From assembly GCA_964347945.1 (NCBI GenBank), contig CAYGAW010000010.1, positions 1-27,911 of the forward strand: a stretch of 27,911 nucleotides of DNA, read 5' to 3'. Below, in pieces: positions 7,690 to 14,189 of this stretch. How positions within the stretch are numbered: the stretch's first letter is position 1; each line of letters opens with the position of its first letter. Origin of the DNA: CAYGAW01 sp964347945. GTDB lineage: Bacteria > Chloroflexota > Anaerolineae > UBA7937 > B3-Chlor. The notes beneath the pieces were generated by a model. The model saw nothing but the letters and a program-made list of their open reading frames with translations, had not been told where the DNA came from and made no database searches. Both the position numbers and the translations under genes were made by a program.

Positions 7690-8202
7690 TCAGCGCAGCT
7701 GGCCGAACGCATCCTCTAGTTCGTCCGCTAGCGATTCTTCAAAGGACTCGCTGAACGCTCCCCCCGCTTGCTCCAAAGCGGCCTCAAACTCGCTGGTGAG
7801 TTGCAGCAACTCCTTGACCGCGCGTTCGGTGAAGAGACGGACCAGTCCGATGGGCACAGTAACAGCGAAGACAACGATAAGAATGAGACTGCTCCCCACA
7901 ACGGATAGATACAGGTGATGACGTTCCCCTTCGTGAAAGAGAATGTGGAAGGGCTTGGATTCACCTAGCTGCCTAGCCAGCTCGGCCGTGGCGGAGATGT
8001 CGCTGGCTGACAAAGCCGACACCGCGCCAGGATCGAGCTGAGATATCTCTCCTGCGGAACCGATCAACTGACCGCTGATGTCGGCCAATAGAACGGACGT
8101 TGCCTTCGATTTCTGCAACAGGTGGCACAGGATATACTCGATCTGGTCAATCACCCTGGCGAGTGGTTCGGAGCGACTGCTCATCCCCGTGCTCACTGCC
8201 AT
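7690..8202 (-). CDS. LC7-like protein with C-terminal helical extension
   Basis: A 170-residue protein. The ATG at 8202 is preferred over an upstream GTG at 8232 because GGGAAAGGGG lies just ahead of it. It has the same layout as the protein at 2557-3060: an N-terminal helix, the LC7-like strands ATSVLLADISGQLIGSAG, a Ser/Ala-rich helix, LFHEGERHHLYLSVVGSSLI, a hydrophobic strand (LIVVFA), then an acidic helical tail ending ESFEESLADELEDAFGQL. It is adjacent to and 14 bases upstream of the MglA-like GTPase, the MglB-MglA-like arrangement. The obvious hypothesis is that it regulates that GTPase; no GAP activity can be read from sequence. Confidence 0.85.
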   Translation of the reverse strand: MAVSTGMSSRSEPLARVIDQIEYILCHLLQKSKATSVLLADISGQLIGSAGEISQLDPGAVSALSASDISATAELARQLGESKPFHILFHEGERHHLYLSVVGSSLILIVVFAVTVPIGLVRLFTERAVKELLQLTSEFEAALEQAGGAFSESFEESLADELEDAFGQLR

Positions 8203-8242
8203 GGTCAGGGCCCCTTTCCCATGATCTCGCACTGTCTGCTGT

Positions 8243-8279
8243 GGCGGGGCAGGGCTACGACCCTTCTCCGTGCCCCGCC
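8243..8279. repeat. GC-rich intercistronic hairpin
   Basis: GGCGGGGCA (8243-8251) pairs perfectly with TGCCCCGCC (8271-8279), and GGG (8252-8254) can pair with CCC (8261-8263) inside. It lies in the 101-base gap between the HAMP sensor stop and the LC7 start. No T-run follows on the minus strand. A processing or stability element within the operon mRNA is more likely than full termination. Confidence 0.45.
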
Positions 8280-8303
8280 CTGTGATGTCACTAGCGGAGC
8301 CAT

Positions 8304-9104
8304 TTACGTGACGGCCTGGCGCCTCCGCATGCGCTCGATGGCCGCCTTGAGGCTGATCCTCATCCGCTCGATCGATTCGGCCAGAGTCTCCATCTCGTCG
8401 CCAGTCTTGAGCTCGATCGATATGTCCAGATCGCCTCGGCTAATGCTGTCGGCCGCCAAGCTGAGCTGGCTGGCTGCCCTGGAGATACCGCGGCTGATGG
8501 CGTAGGCAGCCGCCGCACCCGCGATCACGGCAATCACACCGGCTGCAGTCGCCACGGCGACCATCCTATCGACAGAGGCGCGCAAAGACGCCTGGGTCTG
8601 TTCCACCCTGGCCTGTTCCTCTTGGCGCAGCAACTCAGTCGCGGGTTCCAGGGTCCTGTAGAAGAAGTCGTCGGCCTCCCCAACCTTGGTCAAGACGGCC
8701 GCAAGGTCGTTGGGATTCGCCTCGAAGATTGCGGCAGCCTCCTTCAACAGTTCCCCGTAGAGCTCGTGCTCACGCTCGATAGCGTCCAACATGCTGGCAT
8801 ATTCCTCCCCGCGGTGAGTCTGTACCACCTGCCAAGCGGCGTCGAACTCTGCGCGGATTTCGTCAGCACGAGCTATGTGCTCTGTCTCTCCCCTGCTCCA
8901 AACACGCCCAAGTTCCACCCTTTCCCACAGCAAGTACTCCAAGGAGCGATCGAGGCCCTGCATAACAACCTGCGATTCAGTTATCTCCTCGGCAGCGGCG
9001 CTTGCCCTATCCAGGCTTACTACGCCCAGTAGGGCGACGGCGACCATGAGCGCCAAGACTACACCGAAAGCTATAGACAGTTTTCTCGCGATTGTGAGTC
9101 TCAT
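8304..9104 (-). CDS. Membrane sensor with extracytoplasmic helical domain and HAMP, no output domain
   Basis: A 266-residue protein with ATG at 9104 and a GAGGAG box. Layout: transmembrane segment near residues 9-29; an extracytoplasmic helical region at 30-180 rich in charged heptads, resembling a four-helix-bundle MCP sensor; a second transmembrane segment at 181-203; and a HAMP domain at about 204-257 (SRGISRAASQLSLAADSISR, then GDLDISIELKTGDEMETLAE). It ends just after HAMP helix 2, so it lacks the kinase, cyclase or methyl-accepting output seen in most HAMP proteins. In the operon it could pass a signal to the cytoplasmic DUF4388 or LC7 proteins by direct contact. That is inference. Confidence 0.88.
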   Translation of the reverse strand: MRLTIARKLSIAFGVVLALMVAVALLGVVSLDRASAAAEEITESQVVMQGLDRSLEYLLWERVELGRVWSRGETEHIARADEIRAEFDAAWQVVQTHRGEEYASMLDAIEREHELYGELLKEAAAIFEANPNDLAAVLTKVGEADDFFYRTLEPATELLRQEEQARVEQTQASLRASVDRMVAVATAAGVIAVIAGAAAAYAISRGISRAASQLSLAADSISRGDLDISIELKTGDEMETLAESIERMRISLKAAIERMRRRQAVT

Positions 9105-9184
9105 CTTACTCTCCTCTCCCCTCTGGTATGTTTCGTAGCGTGACGCTCACTCGGGCGGACACTACAATCCCTGGCCGCCAGGCT

Positions 9185-9976
9185 TCAGAGATTTCTAATT
9201 GCCTCCAGCATGATCCCTTGGAACCGAGATCTCTTCTCCGCGTCCTGTATCTCAGCGCTGACACGCTCGACCAGCTGAGCCACCTTGTCACGGGGAAAGG
9301 ATTCCCGCGTCTCGCCCAGTGAGGCAATCTCGTCGTCGATAATGACGGGGCCCAATGGCCCGATTACTTCGGTGAGCTCGCCGTCTAGTCGACGGAAGAA
9401 ACCACCGTTGACGCCAGGCCTGAGCGGTGCTTCCGCCTCCTCCCCCACCTCCAGGAGACCCGCCGATACGAGACGATAGAGCACCTTTGCCACCCTGAAT
9501 TCGTCTTTACCTAAGTCCTGCGCTATTTGGGCCACAGTCCGCACCGCGTTCACGCGGGCCAGAATCTGCCACTCATCGGCCTCGAGATTCACCGCGCCGG
9601 ATGCGCCGGCGGGAGACAGCTTTAAAACAACATCGGTGGAAGAGATGACTTCCTTGATCTCTCCCCACTCCAGCACCCGCTTTGCCCCCTCCAGTAGCAC
9701 CCGCTCCATCGGCGTCGTCAACGATTCCTCGGGGGCAGCCACATCGGGAGTGAAGCGAAAATCCCCCTGCAGCCAGCCCATCAGGCTGTATACGGCCTCT
9801 TCTGATATGTGCTCGCCGCTCGCCGCGTGCACCACACTGCCCTCCCGCAGGAAAATCTCGCCCTTACTGGCGCCATTGGACAGGGACAGACGTCCTGTCT
9901 GTCCCTCAGAACTCAGCAGCTTCAGGATTTCCAGCAACGGCAGGTAGGCCAGATTACCACTCAACACTTCTGGCAT
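9185..9976 (-). CDS. DUF4388 (PATAN) protein with winged-helix-like middle and C-terminal domain
   Basis: A 263-residue protein with ATG at 9976 and a near-perfect AAAGGAGGTGA ribosome-binding site overlapping the preceding stop (three-base gap). Residues 1-90 are DUF4388: GNLAYLPLLEILKLLSSEGQ, TGRLSLSNGASKGEIFLREG, then the WLQGDFRFTPDV hairpin. Residues about 128-180 look like a winged helix (ILARVNAVRTVAQIAQDLGK, VAKVLYRLVSAGLLEV). Residues 195-263 form a separate helical domain (FFRRLDGELTEVIGPLGPVI, then an amphipathic end). Similar three-part proteins are common next to LC7 and GTPase genes. The winged helix could bind DNA or simply dimerise. Confidence 0.87.
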   Translation of the reverse strand: MPEVLSGNLAYLPLLEILKLLSSEGQTGRLSLSNGASKGEIFLREGSVVHAASGEHISEEAVYSLMGWLQGDFRFTPDVAAPEESLTTPMERVLLEGAKRVLEWGEIKEVISSTDVVLKLSPAGASGAVNLEADEWQILARVNAVRTVAQIAQDLGKDEFRVAKVLYRLVSAGLLEVGEEAEAPLRPGVNGGFFRRLDGELTEVIGPLGPVIIDDEIASLGETRESFPRDKVAQLVERVSAEIQDAEKRSRFQGIMLEAIRNL

Positions 9977-9979
9977 TGC

Positions 9980-10417
9980 TCACCTCCTTTCGCCCAGTGC
10001 TTCCAGCAGATGCCAGGATATGTCATCGATGTCATCTCGTAGCACTTCCTTCTCAACGTGCCCGGCGTCAAGCTCGGCCTGTATGTCGCTATGCCCCTTC
10101 AGGCTCGCTGTAACCACGTTCACAGTCAGCCTAAGTAGGGAAATGTCGACCATGGGCTCGCAGAGCACAATGAGGACCGCCTTCTCCAGATCGTGGACTA
10201 CCACTCGCATCCTGGAGTACGCGAAATCCAACTCGCTTTTCGCCTCTCCGATCATCTCCAGGGCCGCCATAGTCTGAGTCACCTCGCGACTGACGCCGTC
10301 GAGTGCGGCATCAAGGCCGGTCGCGACAGCATTGACGATCATTTCACCACGACTGTCGCAGACGAACGAGCCGCGTATCCCCGGCACGCCATTGATCTCA
10401 GCCAAGACCCCTTCCAT
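9980..10417 (-). CDS. Roadblock/LC7-like protein
   Basis: A 145-residue protein with ATG at 10417, twelve bases after the previous stop. LC7-like features are the N-terminal helix and first strands EINGVPGIRGSFVCDSRGEM, the central Ala/Met helix TQTMAALEMIGEAKSELDFA, then MRVVVHDLEKAVLIVLCEPM and a closing helix. The C-terminal 30 residues are acidic (EKEVLRDDIDDISWHLLEAL). It belongs to a different sub-group from the operon A copies. Its position directly upstream of the DUF4388-winged-helix gene, with only three bases between them, suggests the two products work together. Confidence 0.82.
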   Translation of the reverse strand: MEGVLAEINGVPGIRGSFVCDSRGEMIVNAVATGLDAALDGVSREVTQTMAALEMIGEAKSELDFAYSRMRVVVHDLEKAVLIVLCEPMVDISLLRLTVNVVTASLKGHSDIQAELDAGHVEKEVLRDDIDDISWHLLEALGERR

Positions 10418-10429
10418 CTACCGTCCCCT

Positions 10430-11446
10430 CTACGCCAGGAGGTCAGGCATGGTCGTCGCCAGAGCGAACTTGTCGACAGCCTCGGCGTGCTGCTCCTTCA
10501 CCTCCGCCAGCTCGCTCCTTATCGTGGCTGTCAGGTCCACTCCGGCGGTTTCGGCCTCTGCCGCCAGCCTGCTGATCGCCACAGTCAGGCATTCGCCCAG
10601 GGCCTGGCTGAAGTTCTTCACCGATGAGCCATGAAACGAGATCTGACCATCCTTGTACTGAAACTCCAGCGCGAACGGGTCCAGGAAGGGATAATCATCG
10701 GCTCTCTCGATGAGGATGTCCTTGAAAGTGTTTAAGAAGTGCCCTTTGGCTGAGCGCCCATCGATCGTCTTCTCGACGGAGGCAATGATCTCCTGCCACA
10801 CCTCCAGCAACTGAGGCAACTCGAGACCAACCATCACCGCTGCGCTCTCGTCAAAAGCCTCCGCCACAGAGGCTCGGTAGACGTTGAAGGCAGCGCCCAG
10901 CGAGGAAGCTGTCTCGATTATCCGCGGCAGGACCTGGGCGCCAGAGACAGCATTGCCGTTGGTGGAGAGGATGCTCTCGATGGCCACTCCGTCTTGGAGG
11001 AAGATAATCCCAGCTCCCTTCTCGTCTCTCATCGCCACCTCGACATAGCCGGTATGTCCTTCACTCTGCAGCTTGGCGATCAACTGGTCCAGGCTCGTGA
11101 ACTCTGTGGTTAGATCCCTATGAACTACTTCGCTTCTCACTACGCTGGCCAGCATGGTCACCACGTGCGGCGAGAGACCATAGACGCTGATCGTGCCGCC
11201 CTTTTCGTTGATCTTGCCAGTGATGCCATCCACAGCCTCTTGCCCTGTGGTTCTCCCCCGTCCACTCTCCTCAATGGCGTTGACGATGTTCCCGCTGTCT
11301 AACAACAAGATGCCCTCGTACTCCCAGAAACTGACCGATATGTAGCCGGTGAAGCCATTCCCTTTCAGATCCAGGAGCAACTCGCTGAAGTTGGTGAATG
11401 AGGTGTTGAGATTCTCATACAGCGTTTGCCCTTTGGGAAAGATCAT
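10430..11446 (-). CDS. Tandem DUF4388-like protein, 338 residues
   Basis: The ATG at 11446 follows a TAGGGAGGACGA site. The protein has two diverged copies of a DUF4388-like unit. The first, at about residues 14-110, has FSELLLDLKGNGFTGYISVS and ILLLDSGNIVNAI. The second, at about 112-205, has LDQLIAKLQSEGHTGYVEVA and GIIFLQDGVAIESI. Residues 215-338 are a third domain with LPQLLEVWQEIIASVEKTID and a helical C-terminus. The repeated FTGY/HTGY plus LLLDSG/IFLQDG pattern is the evidence for the internal duplication. It lies eleven bases after the REC fusion and twelve before an LC7 gene. I assign no activity; an interaction or scaffold role fits the domain class. Confidence 0.8.
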   Translation of the reverse strand: MIFPKGQTLYENLNTSFTNFSELLLDLKGNGFTGYISVSFWEYEGILLLDSGNIVNAIEESGRGRTTGQEAVDGITGKINEKGGTISVYGLSPHVVTMLASVVRSEVVHRDLTTEFTSLDQLIAKLQSEGHTGYVEVAMRDEKGAGIIFLQDGVAIESILSTNGNAVSGAQVLPRIIETASSLGAAFNVYRASVAEAFDESAAVMVGLELPQLLEVWQEIIASVEKTIDGRSAKGHFLNTFKDILIERADDYPFLDPFALEFQYKDGQISFHGSSVKNFSQALGECLTVAISRLAAEAETAGVDLTATIRSELAEVKEQHAEAVDKFALATTMPDLLA

Positions 11447-11457
11447 TCTCGTCCTCC

Positions 11458-12522
11458 CTACCCCTGCCGGTATCTGCGCAAAACCGTCTGGATGCCTTCA
11501 GTCACGGATTCAGCGGATGTTCGCTCAACAAGAGACAGGCCAGCGTAGTTCTGTCCATACGGAACGATGATCGTGCTCCGCCCGTCTGACGCCAGAGCGA
11601 CTTGCCTCAGTTCGTCCCCATGCACAAGAGCACCCAGCGTCTCGGCACGGCGCCCAATGAACGCAGTCAACATCGCCCTCCTGATCGCATCGCCCTCTGT
11701 CGCCCGCCCCAGCACCTCGCCGCCTTTTGAACAGATGACCACGCCGTCGATACCCTCCAGCGCCTCCAGGGCCTTGGCGATCCTATCCATGTTCTCTTCT
11801 TGCTTGACTTCATCCTCATCCCATCCCAGGTCCCATTCCCCCGCACCTTCATCGATGCGGCGCATGGCCTCCAGCACCAAGCCCGTCCAGTCCGCCTCTA
11901 TGGTGCGCTTGGGCGGTGGAACGCCCTGCTCCAGTGAGAACCTCCCGTCCTCCCAAGACAACAACTCATAGATGACTCTGTCCCCTTCCTCATCATCAAG
12001 TGTCGCGTGGACAATGGTCCCTCCGTCAAAATGGATCGTACCCACCCGACCCTTGCGCCGTACTACCAGCTTTGCTTGGTTCATTTCGTTACAATTAACC
12101 GAGATGATGCTGGCCAGCCCCAGGTCGCGTAGATTGCCACGCACAGCCTCATCGGTCTGCTGTTCCAAGACGCTGCGGAGCTTGCCCACCAAGGCATCCA
12201 TGTCAAAGGGCTTGCTGATGAACTCACGGGCGCCAGTCCTTAAGGCTTCTACGGCGATGTCCACCGTTCCGTAGGCAGTCATTATCACCACCCGGGCTTC
12301 AGGGTCGTACTCCATGATGGCTCGCAGCACCCCCATCCCATCCACCCCAGCCACCTTCAGATCGGCGAGCACCAAGTCAAAGTGCTCCCTCTTGTATAGT
12401 TCAATCGCCTTGGCACCGTCAGTGACAGCCTGTACCCTGAATCCTTCCTCTACCAACTCATCAACGCATGTCAAGACAACGCTCTCTTCGTCATCAACGA
12501 CGAGTATGCGCCTATCAGTCAT
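11458..12522 (-). CDS. Response regulator fusion: REC-DUF4388-LC7
   Basis: A 354-residue protein starting at ATG 12522 behind a GGAGG box; an open extension to 12759 has no start signal and is not coding. Residues 1-125 are a receiver domain with the acidic pair D10-D11, phospho-acceptor D54 (VLADLKV), T82 and K104 (FISKPFD). Residues 128-225 are DUF4388, close to the one at 3665-4456 (NLRDLGLASIISVNCNEMNQ). Residues 245-354 are an LC7 domain (MDRIAKALEALEGIDGVVIC, then STIIVPYGQNYAGL). It joins phosphorylation input, DUF4388 and LC7 in one chain, which argues that the separate proteins of these operons contact each other. The cognate kinase is not in the window. Confidence 0.93.
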   Translation of the reverse strand: MTDRRILVVDDEESVVLTCVDELVEEGFRVQAVTDGAKAIELYKREHFDLVLADLKVAGVDGMGVLRAIMEYDPEARVVIMTAYGTVDIAVEALRTGAREFISKPFDMDALVGKLRSVLEQQTDEAVRGNLRDLGLASIISVNCNEMNQAKLVVRRKGRVGTIHFDGGTIVHATLDDEEGDRVIYELLSWEDGRFSLEQGVPPPKRTIEADWTGLVLEAMRRIDEGAGEWDLGWDEDEVKQEENMDRIAKALEALEGIDGVVICSKGGEVLGRATEGDAIRRAMLTAFIGRRAETLGALVHGDELRQVALASDGRSTIIVPYGQNYAGLSLVERTSAESVTEGIQTVLRRYRQG

Positions 12523-13299
12523 CCATTGCCTCCGACCCTTCGGGTAGCCAGGCTGGACTCCTCGTACAATCGCCGTCACAACTCCCGTGTCTGTCATGGG
12601 TAGCTGAACAGCGACACCCAAACCGGAAATAGCACCAGCGACGCAAGGCCATTGACTCCTTGACCTCGGTGATGCAGTAGTGAGCCTTGAACTTCGACGG
12701 AGATTTCTCGTGCACGGCTGCGCTGTCACAGGCAAATGATGATCGCCAGCACAACTCAATATCAGGGGTAGTCACAAGTGAAGTCATTCAGGCTGTGTGC
12801 GTACTGCTCCCGATTGGAGCGTTCGTCCCACTCACCCCCAAGTGCATCGCCTTCAAGTCGGCATAGGCAATGTCCGCTGCACTCAACATCGGCCCAACCC
12901 CAGCAAGCGGTGGGATTCCGACCCTTCTCTTCCACCTATGCTGCTGCCTCCCTGCAATCCGCGGCTCTCCGCGTCGAGCAGCAGTTCTCAGGGTCGACCG
13001 ACTGCCCATCGCCTTCCCCCCGCTGGTCACTCGTCGTACCGTCCTGACCTTTGACCCACCCTCCCTCGCTATATCCCTACGTACATCTGGCGGTTGCTCA
13101 AGTGAACGCCAAATACCGGAGCCGAACCGACAAGGCTCAAGCCCTCTCGGCTCGGCTCTTGTGGCTGAGGAATCGAAGCACGCACATAGACACCAAAGAT
13201 GCTGCAACTGCACAATCTACGCTTTGCGAGACTTCTGCACTAGCTGTTTACTCTTCCGCAGCCGTCCGCTGACTTCTGTTCTATTGTGCTCTATCTGGT
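12523..13299 (-). other. Long non-coding stretch, probable leader of operon B
   Basis: About 780 bases with no credible gene. The longest minus frames have no ribosome-binding site and read as Arg/Ser/Pro-rich nonsense. The promoter at 13300-13329 points into it, so operon B probably has an untranslated leader comparable in length to that of operon A. I see no repeated sequence shared by the two leaders by eye. A GC-rich stretch around 13115-13170, with several complementary GCCGA/TCGGC blocks, could be structured RNA. Confidence 0.45.
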
Positions 13300-13329
13300 A
13301 CTATACCGTCCGGTCGCCCAATCAGTCAA
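13300..13329 (-). promoter_or_regulatory. Sigma-70-like promoter upstream of operon B
   Basis: On the minus strand TTGACT (13324-13329), an 18-base spacer and TATAGT (13300-13305) form a good promoter match, directed at the REC fusion starting at 12522. Confidence 0.55.
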
Positions 13330-13516
13330 TAGGCAATTGGTACCACCCGCCAGCTGCAGGTATGGTGGGTTGAAGCTATCTTGATCGAGAAACCCAGGGC
13401 CGAGCTGCGCTGCTTTGTCTGCTATACCAGAGAGCATCGTCTCGAATTCTGCCAGAATCCTCACAAGACTGCTCCAGTTTTCTGAGCCATCCCGGGGCGA
13501 GCCAGAAATAGGAAAA

Positions 13517-13551
13517 GGGGCGCTTGACGGCATTAAGACCGTCAAGCGCCC
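13517..13551 (-). terminator. Intrinsic terminator after the ABC ATPase fragment
   Basis: GGGCGCTTGACGG (13518-13530) and CCGTCAAGCGCCC (13539-13551) form a perfect 13-bp stem with an 8-base loop. On the minus strand it is followed by CTTTTCC, a short T-run. It lies 38 bases after the stop of the ATPase fragment, so it probably ends that transcript before the operon B promoter. Confidence 0.7.
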
Positions 13552-13588
13552 TCCGATCACTCGAGCAGGTGCTACGGCTGCTAGCGGC

Positions 13589-13834
13589 TCAGTAGTCTGT
13601 ACCCCCTGCCCCTGACATTGATGATATAATCCCTCCCTTAAGCCACGGCGCTAGGCTTGCGCCGGAGACGCCACGGCTGCGTGCGAGAGCGGTGAGAATG
13701 CGCATGGTGGCGGTCTTGCCGGCGGCGTTGGGTTCCAGGAAGCCAAGAATCTCGTCCTCCTCCACCGTGAAGTCGACGTCTTCGATCGCTACCAGGGTGC
13801 CATAGTGCTTGGTTAGGTTCCCAACCTCGAACAT
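13589..13834 (-). pseudogene. ABC transporter ATPase, N-terminal fragment
   Basis: The frame from ATG 13834 reads MFEVGNLTKHYGTLVAIEDV, then a degenerate Walker A region (GFLEPNAAGKT, where the first Gly of GxxxxGK is Glu) and MRILTALA. This is the N-terminus of a GldA-like ATPase. Similarity fades after about 65 residues and the frame ends 81 residues in, without Q-loop, signature or Walker B. The altered P-loop and truncation mean it is not functional as an ATPase. It complements the C-terminal fragment at 6194-6830, which is on the same strand and lies downstream, so the two may be halves of one disrupted gene. A good promoter (13945-13972) still precedes it. Confidence 0.8.
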
Positions 13835-14189
13835 CCCAGTTCTCGTCAAGCCGTTTGAACAGTGCAAGGCAAGAAAAAGGCACACTGCCCGGCCTCACAA
13901 CCGTGACAGCGTGCCTGTTCAGACCCGAGATATCATGTTGACTTATCCTAGTACAAGCGCGACCTCTGTCAAGTGCGACGCGAACTCTGGACCGTGACAA
14001 ACCTGGACGTCGCTACCACTCAACACCGCCGTGCACACCGCTCGTCCTCCCTGATCGTCTCCTGCAGGACGCTGGTGGCCGGCCCCTGGTGGCCGTGGAT
14101 CTGACGCGTCAACACCCAAGCACCTCGCCTCGGGGCTGGCGCATGGCCTCCTCAGGGCCACCGTCTGGAGATCCCTCCCCGCAGAGCCC
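13835..14189. other. Gap between sugar transferase and ABC ATPase fragment
   Basis: Apart from the promoter at 13945-13972 I see no gene here. GTGGCC/GGCCAC blocks at 14070-14165 are GC-rich, but they form no clear terminator for the sugar transferase operon. Confidence 0.5.
13945..13972 (-). promoter_or_regulatory. Sigma-70-like promoter of the ABC ATPase fragment
   Basis: On the minus strand a perfect TTGACA (13967-13972), a 16-base spacer and TAGGAT (13945-13950) lie about 110 bases upstream of the ATPase fragment start. Confidence 0.6.

Noticed and set aside
11458..12759. Longer version of the REC fusion starting at 12759
   Set aside because: The extra 79 residues are low in family resemblance and lack a start site, while ATG 12522 has a GGAGG box and begins directly at the receiver domain.
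12788..13213. Minus-strand 141-codon frame in the leader of operon B
   Set aside because: No start signal, Arg/Gly-rich nonsense, no domain resemblance.
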